A stretch of DNA of 64,000 nt, from positions 5,545,659 to 5,609,658 of the forward strand of contig NC_067283.1 of NCBI RefSeq assembly GCF_020740795.1, in the 5' to 3' direction. The stretch comes from Apus apus. Its lineage: Eukaryota; Chordata; Aves; Apodiformes; Apodidae. A program made the position numbers and the translations under genes. Below are positions 12,421-24,900 of the stretch, piece after piece (positions within the stretch are counted from its first letter, which is position 1; every line of letters starts with the position of its first letter). The notes beneath the pieces were generated by a model. That model was not told where the DNA came from, did not search any database, and worked only from the letters and a program-made list of their open reading frames with translations.

Positions 12421-13130
12421 TTATTATTTGCAAGACCATTTGTACCCTTGAGCTGAGGCCTCTTCCAGCAGGTAAGGATTTATGCATTTCACGTTTTCTA
12501 ACCACCAGCCCATGATTCTCAGAACTTTGCTGTCCAGGTACAAACCTCCTTTGTTATCTGGTTCCTGCCTTACAGACCAAATCAGATTCAGGGGAAGCAG
12601 AGCTGTACCCTACTTGACCTGACAGTGGTTTTAAGTCCCATCTGACCCTATTTGCTTGTCTTCCTGCCAGCCAGGGGTTATTTCAATGTGTGAACGTGCT
12701 GACACTGAGCATCTGCACAAAACATTGTGGAAAAGGTGGAAATGGTGTGAATCCTTGAAATCCTGCACTGAGATGGATGTGATCTCCTCAATCCAGATCA
12801 CCAGTGCTGGTGTGTGGGTTTTGGGCAGCAAAATGGCTGGATCTGAAGTAGAGGGGGACCCGTGGCCTCTCCTCACACCCATACACCCACTGCACTTCAT
12901 TTTGTAAAGCAGCAGAGACTATGGTATCTTTGCCAAGATCTTCTTTTTGTTCTCCATGTTTCATGCTGTCCTGTTAGTCACAACTGCCATGGGCTGCAGG
13001 CAGGGGCAATTGTGGTGGTGGATCCCCTCTCCAGCCTTCCCACCTCCTGGTGGGGATCAGGACAGATCTTCCCAGGGTCTCTCCTTCAGCCCTTGGGGAT
13101 CTGGTTTCCTTCTCTACCCTGTAAGTCACA

Positions 13131-13203
13131 GACTCACAGAATGGTTGGGTTGGAAGGGACCTTAAAGATCATCTAGTTCCTGCTCCCTGCCATAGGCAGA
13201 TAC
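13131..13203 (-). mobile_element. CR1 LINE 3' tail fragment
   Basis: On the + strand it reads CTCACAGAATGGTTGGGTTG, GAAGGGACCTTAAAGATCAT, CTAGTTCCTGCTCCCTGCCA, which is the reverse complement of the conserved CR1 3' untranslated end. CR1 copies are nearly always 5'-truncated because target-primed reverse transcription starts at this end. Only about 70 bp remain, with no coding part. Confidence 0.9.
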
Positions 13204-16099
13204 AAAGCGCCTGATCACACAACAAATCCTGCGCAATATTGCTTGAGAAAACACAAGGCATCAGTTCTGTGTGATGTCCACTCTTACTCCTCTAAATAAC
13301 CCATTTCTGCATATGGGCATGTGAACCTCAAAGGGCCTGTTGCATGTGAACGTGAGCCACAAGACACAGGACATCATCTCCTGCCTGCTGGCTCTGTCTG
13401 CACCGTAACAGAGAAAAATAAAAGGCATTTTACAACACAGCTGGAGATGGGCCCAAGCCACAAATTCAAATATGAATGAAGGCAGAAGTTGTTTGGCTCC
13501 AGGGTTTCAGTTCTAGTCCTTAAATAAAGCAACTTAATTTACAATGTGCTCGGCTCAGAGGAGCTGGTGAGAAGGAGTGGAAATCCTCCACCAGAAGTTA
13601 TAGGAATTCCATGGATGAGTCCTACAGCCTCTTCTATGAAGACACTGGGCCAGATCATCAACATAGAGCTTTGTCATTTAAATCACTGCTGCAACATACT
13701 TTCACTTGACATTGGCACACACTGTCTCAGTACACCTACATAGCAGTTTTATAAATACACTCTGTCCTGGCAGGATGCAATCCCAAAGGATAAATTCATA
13801 TTAAGCCACATAAACGTACATGCAATGTTCAGAATTGCGTAACAGTTTCAGAGATGAACAATCCATGTCAATTTGGGCAAAAATATTTTGTTCCAGGCCC
13901 TCTGTCAATGGGCACATTCCCATTTTATGCTGCTGGTATTGGTTGGATTTAGTGTTGCATGGATGGGATGTGACTCAGGGTAAAACAGGCAGATGCTGCC
14001 CAACCTAGAAGCATCCCATTAAGTGCATTAAAAAGGCACCAAATTAGCTGTTTCCTCAGAGAGATTCAGTCTTTTTGCATGAAACACGCTTCAGGGTGCA
14101 GGGTGCATTCCCTGTCTCAGTCTTCTCTTTTTTTTTTTTATCTTCATGGCATGGGCATAATTATTTTCATGATCCTGCCATGGTTTCTACAGGCAACAAG
14201 CATCATCACATTTAAACAACAGCCTTAACTTCTTCTCTTGTTTCCTCTGTAACCCACAAAAGCCAGGGCTCTGCTTCTTTTGGCAAAACCCATATTCCTC
14301 CTTTCTGCTCTCAATCCACCTGAAGGGAAAGGGATTAGGATGGAGGAGGCTGTGCAGGCTGCAAGCCGGGCTGGTCGGTGAGAAGGGACAGCTGCAAAGT
14401 TCCCACAAAGTGGAGGCTCCCTCCAGTCAGGGCTGAGGATGGTTTCTGCTTGGCACACCCCCAAATACAAGGCCCTGGGGGTGGAAAGGTAGCAACAGCC
14501 AAAAGCAGCTTCAGTCTCCTCCTGCCAGGGCAAGAAAAGAGATTGTAGGAGGCCTGGAGAGAGACACGGCTTTAGCCAAGAGCTTCAGAGTTAGTGAGGG
14601 TCTTTCTACAAAGAGTTTTTTAGGTAGTGCTGGTAGAAAAACCCCATGATGCCACGGTCTCACACTGTGCACATTTTCCTGAACTCATCTAGTAGCCTCT
14701 ATTCTGCAGGTGTCCACAGTTGAGATGCTGGGAGCTGAAGCAACCTACTTAGGAACTATCTGAGGAACAGGGACATAAGATGTGGTCCCCCCATTCTTCA
14801 CACCAAACCAGCCCCCTGGACTGCTCCTCTTTTTTCTGCTGGGCTAGCCTTTCTGCCTCCACACAGTGCTGCTGACAGGGTCTCTAAATGGTTCCCATGG
14901 TTGCACCAACCACCTTCAGCCCTGGCTGTCATCAATTTTAGGATCTTCTCATTCCACATTGCCCCGGGGCAGAGCCATGAGCTTGACTCAAGATGGGTGT
15001 CAGGTTCCCTGCATCTCTCCAGCACTTGGGGATGAGTCTCTTTTGAACTTTTTGAATCTGCCCAAGGCATGGTCGAAGAAGCCAGCCCATGCTTGCTGGC
15101 AAGAAGTTTGTTTCAGAGCTCTTTTGTGTACATGTCTTCTCGCTTGAATCTTCTGGTCAAGGGAAACCAGGAGACCAAGCTCATTCGTGCTCCTTGCGCT
15201 TGGTCCCAAACAGAAATCAGCTTGAGAAACAGACCCACAGTGGGATCTGTGCCTGGAACACCCCAAAATCACACACTCGGAGTGATCAGAGCTGTCTTTA
15301 CCACTGAGCAAAACAAAACAAAAAAATCACAGATTGGCTAAAAGCCGAGTCATGGTGCTGGCAGCATGTTGCTGCTGATGGCAAACGAGCCCGTTTCCTG
15401 GCTGGCAACAACTGGCTGAGTTCACATCCAGAAAGCCAAACTTACACCCATGAATCAGAGCAAGGGCTCAGGCAGCACCTTGAGAGCAGCAAAGCAGGGG
15501 TCGTGATCCCACTTACACCAGAGCAAACCCAAGTGATTGAATTGGGTTTCTTCCAAGTTTCTGCCCATATAACTAAAATCATCTGGCCTCTGGTCGTTGC
15601 TGGGTTCCCAGGCCACGGGGACATTTTCTGCCTGCTGTTGGGTAAACCAGCCTCACTATGTCTCTAATGAGGAACTGCTTCTTTTTTTTTTTCCCCTGAC
15701 AGCAGCACTCAGGAAAGGTTGGTAGACATAAAGAGGGGGGGTGTGAATAAAATATAAATCAGAGCCATCACCAAAAAGCTGCCTCTTTTTTGTGATTTTT
15801 ATCATGGGCAGACAGCTCACCCACAGAGCAGGGTGCTTGTGTCTGCCCAGCCCAGGGAAGGGCTGATCTGGATGAGGTGCCTCCCCATGACAGGCTGGTG
15901 AGTGGCAGTCCCCAGAGACCTTGGGTGGTGGTTGGTAGCATGTTCCTCAGCTAGATCTCCCCATTCCAGCTGGATGAAGTCAGCCTTGGGACCCCAGGCA
16001 TGGAGGTGGGGTTGTGGAGGCCACATGGCATGATGTGATGCACAGTATTAATGGGAAGTGTGTGGTCCTTGCCCAGTGTGCAGAACTTTGCTAACCCTG
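13204..16099. other. Non-coding unique DNA, no gene seen
   Basis: No coding exon, RNA gene or recognisable transposon between two CR1 fragments. Overlapping frames on both strands at 14.2-15.3 kb (up to 103 codons) lack any domain, codon bias or splice context and are read as chance. Confidence 0.65.
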
Positions 16100-16556
16100 C
16101 TCTACAAAAAAGATGTGGACAGGCTTGAGAGGGTCCAGAGAAGAGCCACAAAGATGATCCAAGGACTGGGCAGCCTGCCCAGAATTAGAGAGAGCTGGAT
16201 TTCTTCAACCTAGAGAAAAGAAGGCTTAGGGGAGACATTATTAAGTTTCAGTACTGAAAGGGTGGCTTCCAAGATGATGGAAACTCCCTTTTTACAAGGA
16301 GTCACGTGGAAAACACAAGGGGCAATGGGTGCAAGTAATTCCTGGGGTCATTCTGACTAGACATCAGTAGAAAACTTTTCACTTTGAGAACAGTCAGACA
16401 TTGGAACAATCTCCCCAGGAAAACAGTGGCTTCCCCAACACTGGACACTTCTATGACAGGTGTTGGGCCATCTCATCTCAACAATGTTTCTACCTAGAAA
16501 GGTGGGACCAGATTATCCTTGAGATTCCTTCCAACCTGGCATTCTATGATTCTTTG
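16100..16556 (+). mobile_element. CR1 LINE 3' fragment, sense
   Basis: It starts near AAAAAAGATGTGGACAGGCT, continues GAGAGGGTCCAGAGAAGAGC, AAGAAGGCTTAGGGGAGACA and CTTTTTACAAGGAGTCACGT, and ends CCTTCCAACCTGGCATTCTA-TGATTCTTT. These are successive blocks of the ORF2 3' end and the 3' tail of a CR1 subfamily. Small deletions and a truncated 3' third break the reading frame, so it is a dead copy. Its 'CATGGAAAA'-type block differs from the CR1 copies at 17.3 and 57.7 kb, which points to a different subfamily. Confidence 0.92.
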
Positions 16557-17311
16557 AACCCTGTTGGCACTCCTCTTTTGCAGCATTTGGGTGCCCAGGG
16601 TGCCTGGCCCTAGCATCTCCAGCCCTTCAGCCGTTCTTCCTATCACCTGTCATCCAGTACTGGGCCTTTGAAGTGTAAAGGGTTTTGTGCAGGGAAAACC
16701 TGCCCTGGGAGTTTTCCATGAGCCTTCAGTCCTGGACAGGCTCAAATCCCACTATGGCTGGCTGTTACTGGTGCTGGGGTGTTCAAGCCCCTGTTCCTGC
16801 TTTCCCTGAGCAGGAGGGGTCAGGCTCAGCCTCACATGCTGACTCCAGGAATACAGCTCAGGTTTTTTTGCCTTGCTGCAGGCTGTTCCCTCTCCTCCTG
16901 GGACTTTACATCTCTGCTAGAGGCAAACTTCTTGCCTTTGGTGCTCCTGAGTCCTGCTTGGGCAAGTGGTTCCAAAGCCACTTCTTTGAGAGGCTTCCTC
17001 CTTGTTATTTTGCTAGCACAGAGCACGTGTGCACTGGAGCAGGTCAGGTAGCTGTAGGGCTGTCCTCAAAACCTGCAAAAATGCTGTGGCTTAAAAGAGG
17101 ATTGGGATCTTTGACAAGAAGATGAGCTTCCATGACACTGGCCAACAAACCTAGAGCAAACTGCTTCCCTTTGCGCTAGACATCTTCTACTTCAGGCTGA
17201 AAGAAATCTCTGAGAACAAAACCAAAGGTAGACACAGTGTGGGAACAAACTCTGCAACATGCTGCTCTGGAGAGGGACATGAAATAACCTGGGAAGACTC
17301 TCTGTTCACAT
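16557..17311. other. Non-coding spacer between two opposite CR1 copies
   Basis: About 750 bp of unique sequence. An open + frame at 16685-17125 (146 codons) has no recognisable domain or splice signals, and I do not call it a gene. Confidence 0.6.
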
Positions 17312-17640
17312 CATAGAACCGTAGGATTATTAAGGTTGGGAGAGACCTTCAAGATCATCAAGTCCAACCATAATCCAGCTACTACAGCCACTAAACTATA
17401 TCCTGAAGCACCATGTCTAAACACTTTTTGAACGCCTCCAGGGATGGTGACTCCACCACCTCCCTGGGCAGCCTGTTCCAGTGCCTCACCACTCTTTCAG
17501 TCAAGAATTTTTTCCTAATATCCAAACTAAACCTCCCCTGGCACAACTTAAACCCATTTCCTCTCATCCTATCACTAGTTACTTGGGAGAAGAGACCAAC
17601 ACCGGCCTCTCTACAACCTCCCTTCACCCACCCCAATGTC
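17312..17640 (-). mobile_element. CR1 LINE 3' fragment with ORF2 C-terminus
   Basis: On the minus strand a frame translates [20 protein letters not shown] followed by [20 protein letters not shown]. This is the conserved C-terminal end of the CR1 ORF2 protein (endonuclease plus reverse transcriptase), followed by the 3' tail that starts on the + strand at TCATAGAACCGTAGG. The frame is intact over this short stretch, which suggests a fairly young copy. The 5' limit near 17.64 kb is approximate. Confidence 0.92.
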
Positions 17641-18775
17641 CCCCATGCTTGCTGTCCCTGCATAGTGAGACAGGAACCGCAGCTCCTTCTGCAGCAGCAG
17701 CAGCTTGACACGATTTACTGAGCGGGGGAGGGGTTGCGAAAGACAGTTTGGGAAGAATAAAAACTCAGTTGGAAATTTCACTACCAATATCTGTGACACA
17801 GAGCCCAAGGCTCAAGGCAGGCCTCTGGGATTTGGCAAGAAGAAGTCCTGTCCTCTCCCTCATGAGAGCGGTGGGGACCTCAGCTGGGTTTGCTCCCAAG
17901 ACATGACGCCAGCGGTCTTGAACGACACCCAGTTTCCACATCTTTGCTCATGTTTGCAGACTTTTGAGAGTTGTGTCATTTCTCCTTCCTCTGTCATGTT
18001 GGAGAGGGGGGACACTAGCACTCTTCCCAGCCCCAGGGTCAGATTGCTCAGCCTTTGAAGATATTTCCTTGGAGTCCTTGATCCTGGATTTCTTGGCCTC
18101 TTTGAAGTTTCCCCTTGATGTTAGTGCGTATCTGGGTGACTCAGTTCCCTCTCTCTCTCTGAGCAAGATCAGATCTTGTTTGCCAACTTTGTCTTACATC
18201 CCCCTGCTCAGTCAACTGCCAGATACGTGGTCACTGGCCACTGAGTCCAAGGGCTTTGAATTTCTGGATGGCTCTGCACGTATCAGTATCATTTCATTCC
18301 TTCTTGTTGGCTGCACATTTCCCTGACACAGGGGTCTTTCTGGAGGGAAAATGCTATAATCCAGTTTCTTAGGTTCCAGGATTCCCATCAGCCTCAAAAC
18401 CAGGGAGTTTTACCCTCATTTGCTCCCAGTTTTGCTGTGTGGGGCAGAAATGAAGCTGAAAGATCTGAAACACTTCCCCCAGCTTCTTAAGAAAAGTCCC
18501 TTTGACCTTTTTTTTTTTTTTTTACCTCCAGGAATTTCCCTTTTGCTCATGTCTTTTCTGGAGAACCTTCAATAGAAAGAATCAGATTTGAATGTTCCAG
18601 GACTCCCAACGCTTGCATGAGCCTGGCAATGGGTTTTGGTGTCCAACCTGCAGCCACAGTGAGGGAGCAGCCTTAGAGGAGACCTCACTGTCATGCAGGG
18701 CCAGATTCAGACACAGAAATAGTGGGGAGGTGCCCTTATCTGACATCCATTGATTTAGGCCTTTAATCTAGGAAG

Positions 18776-18856
18776 GAATTTGCTGCAGGTCACAGAAAGC
18801 CAGAGGATAAAACCAGGATCCTCTCCATGTCCCAGCCCTGCAGCACCAGCCTCTTG
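18776..18856 (-). mobile_element. MIR-like CORE-SINE fragment
   Basis: The + strand shows TTTGCTGCAGGTCACAGAAA, then GCCAGAGGATAAAACCAGGA and TCCTCTCCATGTCCCAGCCC. This parallels the antisense MIR 5' half (TTGCCCAAGGTCACACAGC, GGCAGAGC-GGGA-TAGAACCCAGG, TCC-GACTCCCAG). It is diverged but ordered over about 80 bp. Confidence 0.55.
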
Positions 18857-20627
18857 GGCATGTTTTTGACCAATGTAGATATAAGTGAATTTCTGGCCAA
18901 GGAAATCAGTCCCTCATCTTCCTCTCCTTACACCCACTCACCTCTGAAACCTGGAACCTTTTGGAAAGAGTGAGGATTTAAATGCTAAAAGCCAGAGGGC
19001 AGAAACCAGAGCCTGTCCCAGCTCCAGGGGCACTGCCACAATTAAGTGTTGTGGAGTGAGAAGGATGAGATGGGGAAGCCTAAGATAAACAGGCTTGTAT
19101 TAGTGCTGGTATCCCCAGCCAGCCATGATTCAGCTCCTCTGTGAGAATACACCCCCCAAGCCAGAGAGCTAGACTGCTTGTGGAGCTACAACAAAGGATT
19201 CAAACGTGTTTCCTCTTGGAACAGGATGAAGCAAATCATCCACAGCCCCATCCACGGGGCAGGTTTTCAGCCCCCCTCTCCCCATCTCCATCCAGAGCAG
19301 CTCTGCTTCTCATCCATATCCACCCTCCTCTTTGAAAGCAAAGCTTCGTGCTATTTCTGACCTCTGGAGCCAGGCAGCCAAGCTCCCAAGGACAAACTGG
19401 CCAAGGCTGGTTGCTGGGACAGGGGGCTTCAGAGCCTGGGATACCAGGAGGTAAAAATGCTCCAGAGGCTGCAGCTCTTTTCTCCTTGAAACCAGACAAG
19501 ATGCTTCCCTGGTCAGTCAGGTCCAAGCGGACCATGCTTCACCAACCCCCCAAGAGTCAAGCAAGAAATCATTGGGTTTTGGCCCCTGTTTTCAGACATT
19601 CTGGTATTTCTTCATGTGCATTTATTCCTGCCTATTCACACGGATGTATAACCGGGCAGCAGCTGTAATGTAATACCAGAGTCCTGTATATAACTCTGCA
19701 AACACCACTGGAGCAGGCCTATTATCGTGAGACCAATCTGAGCAGGAAATATTATCATTACCAGGGGGCATTATTTTTTCCAATCACACTTCATATCAGT
19801 TGTCATCAAACCCTGTGTTTTATATAGTGTTACAACAGCCACAGTTGCCATGAATTGTCTCTGGATGGACTGTAAGTATTAAAAACAAAATAAGAAGCAT
19901 ATGTTGGAATGTCTGAAACCAGCAGACGAAACTCAAGGCTTTGACAACGTTACGGGTTTTTTGGAAGGAGCCAGATTTTTGCAATAGCATTCCACTTTTG
20001 TTAGTCTACCCACCAGCATCTAACCTGCCCTACAACATCTCACTCAAGTTTACAATTTCCTTCACCCCCTGTTCCTCTCAAACGTAAACCCGCTGGCTTT
20101 TCTCGAGCATGTGGCTGGGAAGAGGAATAGCTGAGGCTCCAGCCTCTCAGGTGCCAAGTGGAAATCTTCCTTCACAGCAGACGAGCAAGAACAAATGTAC
20201 GACCTAAGGAAAGTGCTTATCCATGGCTCGTTTTTTCTTCCCCCTCCTGCTTGAGCTGTAGCAAAATGTCAAAGGCATGATGCACACATTCCTTTGAAGC
20301 CATTCCATCGCCTGATGATCCATTTTGCTTACGAAAGGAATGTACGCTCGGCGCTGTGATTTTTGTTGGAGGCCTCAACAGCAGTGTAATAACTGCAAGG
20401 AACACTGCCAGGTTTCCCCCCTTCCTTACACATTCCAAAACTTCCATCCAGTGAGCAATAAATAGCAAAAAATTATTAATTACCCAAAGGAAGAATTCTC
20501 TCCTGAACAAATATTGGCTTTGTGACGAGAAGGAGCTTGTGAAATGTGTGTTTGCCTACCAAGCCCACTCAGTCTATTTCTGATTCCCAAAGAACATAAT
20601 GACCTGTGTGCCAGATTTTATTTTGGC

Positions 20628-20649
20628 TTTTTTTTTTTTTTTTTTTTTT
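20628..20649. repeat. T22 homopolymer tract
   Basis: Uninterrupted T22 between TTGGC and GCATGG. No retroposon body recognised on either side. Confidence 0.9.
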
Positions 20650-21576
20650 GCATGGCCAGCAAGAACTGTAACAAACATACAGGAAGGAAAACACTCTATT
20701 GTTGCTCTTGGTCTTTTGGTGGTTTTTGTTCTGTGCTTTTAACTGTGCTTCACTTCTGGAGCTGCACAAAGAAAAAAAAAAGTTCTTATTTTTTAACCTA
20801 TTAACCAGTTGTCCCAGCTTTTCTCTAACTCTCTCACTGCTTAAAAATGTTCAGTAACTGAGCTTGGAAGAAATCAGTTTTGAGTATTATATGACACACA
20901 CACACAAGAACATGCATATTAATATATATTTTCACAGATACCTAAGTAGGGGCTGGACCCTGGTACCACATGGGTTAATGTATAAAAACCTCCATCCCTG
21001 CTCCAAAGCCAAAAGAATGGTCTCCATCCTGTGCAAAGTGCTGTGCACAAGGGTCAGCCTTTGTCTGAAGAACTCAATGTAAATGAAGGTGAAAAACTGA
21101 TGGTTTGTGACCGGTGGTGAACTACCCACATCCCTGCCACCCACCCTGGAGGTTCCACAGGCAGCAGCAATGGGGTGTATGAAAGTGGTTGAACTGAGCC
21201 AGCAAAAAGGGCCAGCCAGCCTAGTACCCAGCAGCAACCAAACCCAGATACCACAGGAGAGAGATAATTGGGACAGGAGGTGGTACTTCCCCCAGGAACT
21301 CCCCCAGCCTCAGCCTTTCATAGTTCAGGGACTTCCTGAGCTGGATGTGGGTTTTTTCTGTTTAATTACATCTTTCCCTCAACTTCTCCAATCTCCCCTT
21401 CAACCTGCAAACTAAGACATTTCCTGCAGACTGGGAGGGAAAGAGGAGAACAGGGAAAAGGGAACACTTCTGCTCCCACTTTGGTCTGCTGGATGGAACC
21501 CCATTCCTCCAAATGGAGGGCTCTCAGTGCTCAGAGGAAAGGAAATCAGCCCATGTGCCCCACAGGCATCACTGCT

Positions 21577-21908
21577 GCCTTTGGGTACTTACAGGGGGCT
21601 TATAAGATTGATGGGGACAGACTTTTTAGTAGGGACTGACGCAAAAGGAAAGGGCTAACAGTATTCAATTAAAAGAAGGTAGATTCAGACGAGGTCATAG
21701 GAAGAAATTGCTTACAATGAGGGTGGTGAAACACTGGCACAGGTTGCCCAGAGAGGCTGTAGATCTGTCATCCCTGGAAACATTCCAGGTCAGGTTGGAC
21801 AGGGCTCTGAGCAACCTTATCTACTTGAAGATGCCCCTACTCGCTGCAGGGGGGTTGTTCTAGATGACCTTTAAAGGTCCCTTCTAACCAAATAATTCTG
21901 TGATTCTG
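21577..21908 (+). mobile_element. CR1 LINE 3' fragment, sense
   Basis: Blocks in order are TACTTACAGGGGGCTTATAA, GATGGGGACAGACTTTTTAG, AGGAAGAAATTGCTTACAAT, GAGGGTGGTGAAACACTGGC, TTGCCCAGAGAGGCTGTAGA and AGATGACCTTTAAAGGTCCC, ending in ATTCTGTGATTCTG. This is the 3' end of CR1 ORF2 plus the 3' tail. The sequence stays close to the family pattern with few indels, so it is moderately young. The ORF2 remnant is interrupted and non-functional. Confidence 0.94.
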
Positions 21909-24900
21909 CTGTGCTAAAGGGGGCAGGGGTCGTTCCAGCCCCCTGCTCAGGGCTGGATGAAGCACCCTGCAGGAGCAGGGCTGTGATCCCAACATCTCTG
22001 CTGCTTGGGGAAGCAAGACCTTGTGTCCAACCACCACAGCTGGCACCTACTCAGACACAGACTTGGGATCCAAGAGCTGGGGTTTCTGGCTGGAGCTGAC
22101 AGCTGGGAAAGGTGGGAAAGATGCATCCACACTCTCTGTCAGGGGCAGCTCTAGTCTCCAAGCTTCTCACCCCACATGCACCTGAGCACCAAGCTAGCAC
22201 AGAGATGGCAGAGCCCACATTTAGGATAGGGGGCAATTCCCTCTTTGGTGACAGCTCACACTTGGGGAGGACACAGACAAACTGTAGGTCACTCCACTGC
22301 AAAACTCCTGTGGCATTTCCCCAGCAGGTCCCCACAACCTTCACAGTTGCTCTCAAGCTTCACTTTGCAACATGCTCAAATCATTTGGTCTTACAGCAGC
22401 TGAAAAACCATCTCAGTGTTTGCCCCTTGCCTGGCTTTCTTTGGGGCTTTTGGGAAAACAAACAAACAAACAGTGGAAAAAACAACACTAAATGCAATGG
22501 GGACAGAGAAAGGCACTTGGAGGAGAGCAGGAGGGAGGCCAGGTCTGTGCAGCTGTGGGTATGGTAGTCCCAGGGCATGGCACAGCAGCCCTCTCCTGCA
22601 GAAGAGTGGCAGCAACATTTTGAGTCTATGAAAATGATGGCAACCTTTCTGAAAGCAAAGCCTGGTTCAAAACACTCAGAGGAGACCACCCAGAGAAGAC
22701 GTGCCTGGGGATTCCCATGAGCAGAACTCTTACCTCCTAAGCTGTCCTTCACCTAAGTTGCCCAAGGCAGGAGGATATCCATTCATAGGTTGTGCCCTTC
22801 CCTGCTGCTGGGAGTTGGTTGTATTCAGGCAGCAGTTAGGAGCTGTTACATAGAATTATTTATCCACATAGAGATCTTTTCATGAACAGAATAGCAAATC
22901 TTTTCATTCAACAATTTTTAGACAAGAGCTATTTGTTAATATGACATTTTTCAGCTGTATCAGTGCAAACATCCATCCATTTAGCTTTTCACTCACAGAA
23001 AACTTCTTTCTTGCTGGTTCCAAAAAAGAGGGGGAGGATGAATGAAAACTGGATGTATTTTTGTTGTTATTGTTGTTTGGGTTGTGTTTTGCTCAAAAAG
23101 AAAAGAAGGTCAAAATAAGCTGTGAGTTTCAAATTTAGAAGAAAGACCATTTTTAACCATTCAAAATTGCTTGATTCAATAACTGTTGCCCTGCTCTAGT
23201 GTCATGCTTTGCTAATCAGATTCCAAGAGATGTTCAGCAGTGCAGATCATGCTGCCATGTCTTATCAGCTAAACTAAATGCTGTGGTTACACCACACAGC
23301 AATGTCACAACAGGAATACTCGGTCTTCACAGCCGGCGCTTGTAGGACCCTGAACAGTGCTGCTGGTTTTCTGCACCTCCTCAACACCACTTCAGCTCCT
23401 ACTAGGAGCAAAAAGACAAGGAGAGACCGGGAAGGGGATTGCAATGGTCAGTAGCATCCTTTGGGATGCCTCAGGGCAGATCCATCTGGCCTCAGCTCCC
23501 TGTACTCACCTTCCCTGTGGTGGTGACTGACTAACGTGGGCAGGATGTGGTCTCCTCTGCTTTTCATGATTATTCTGCCCTTGTGCTGTGAAGTGACAAT
23601 TTCTGATCCTTGCTTTTTTTTTTTTTTCTCTTTTTGTTTTCTTTTTTCCTTTCCCCACCCCCCTGCCCCTTGCTTGTCTCTCCTTTCAGCAGGATTCCTT
23701 TTCCTTCTGCCAGGGGACATGGGAGTGGATTACAAAGCGATTCAGCTGGAGAAACTGCCAAGAAATGAAACAAACAATCTATTAAATTGTTTTCTGCACA
23801 AAAAAATCCAGATTCTGGCTTAAATTTCAGGAGCTGGAATAACACTCAGGGGATTATGTGCAGCTATCTCCAACCTCTGGGTATTCATATTTTCTCCTGG
23901 TGCGGTTCCCTGACTACAGTCTGGTTGTTTGCAGAAGATACATTTCTTTTAGTTTGATGCCATTCCTGGGGCTTCTGTGGTGTTCCCATGTAGCACTTTA
24001 GTTGCAATAAACCCCTTGAAATTTACTCACATAAAGAAATAAACTGATTTGATAAACAGCACTCAGTACAGCAAGATACAAATAGGCTTGACTTCTATCG
24101 TGCAAAATCGGATTTGGTGTCAGTATTTGAGTAGCAAGCAAGAGGTTTCACAGGAAAGTCTGCTGGTCTGCAGCAGGTAGGCTGCCTTTGAATATTTTGG
24201 GTGTGACACATTTGACAAGAGCAGATGCCTAAATTGCCCATCTGAGCAACTCTCCCCAGTCCCCCTGTGCAGTTGATGGAAATCGCATTAAGGAAGACCA
24301 GGGCTCGTCTCCTCCACAAGCAGGCAGCTAAACCTGACTTGATGCCTCCTGCTCTCAAGTCCTGTTGGTGGCAGGTTTCCAGGTGGTCAGCAGAAGTGCT
24401 GGCTTGTAAAGCATGATGAGGTGAACATGTTGTTTTCTTGTTGGACTAAACTCTGGTGTTATGACATGCTGTAGGGCATGTTACCAGGAGAAATTATACA
24501 CCTAGGGTTTGTGCCTCTGCAAGAACAAATCTCTTGGTTCAGTGTCAAGTTAACCTCAGCACAGGTCTGTGTTCAATGTGAACTCTCTAATTTGGTATAA
24601 AGTACTCATGAACATGAGGTGGTTTGTCATGGTTCCATCACTCAAGGAGTTGCACTCTTAGCTGTGTGCAAGGCCTTGTCTCTGCAAGGAAGACTTGGCC
24701 AAAATCTCACTGTTCTTGGTCAAACCTGGAGTTGGCAGCTGATGTCTTTGGTGTAAGATATTCCCCTCCATGGTCCTGGTGGTCAGCAGGGGATCAGGGT
24801 GGTCTGAGAGTGATGCCGTGCAAACATCCCTGCCTGCACATCTCCCTGCTCTGTGCTCCTTGGGCACTGGCAGAAGGACAGACCTCCCAAAATATCCACC

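Larger units (their letters stand above)
10951..13130. other. Non-coding DNA with an A-rich tract and possible SINE fossil
   Basis: No gene seen. An A-rich low-complexity tract is at 11394-11435 and a weak MIR-like fragment at about 12318-12420. The remaining sequence is unique to my eye. The open frames around 12.6-12.9 kb overlap on both strands and have no family features. Confidence 0.65.
17641..21576. other. Non-coding DNA; candidate conserved blocks
   Basis: No gene seen. It contains T16 (18508-18523), a MIR-like fragment (18776-18856) and T22 (20628-20649). Segments 19650-19950 and 20210-20520 are AT-rich, with no repeat signature and dense in transcription-factor-like words. They are the best guesses for conserved regulatory DNA here, but conservation cannot be judged from one sequence. 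Confidence 0.6.

Noticed and set aside
23613-23720. Polypyrimidine tract plus CAGCAGG as a splice acceptor
   Set aside because: No coding sequence or donor follows, and similar tracts occur many times in the window.
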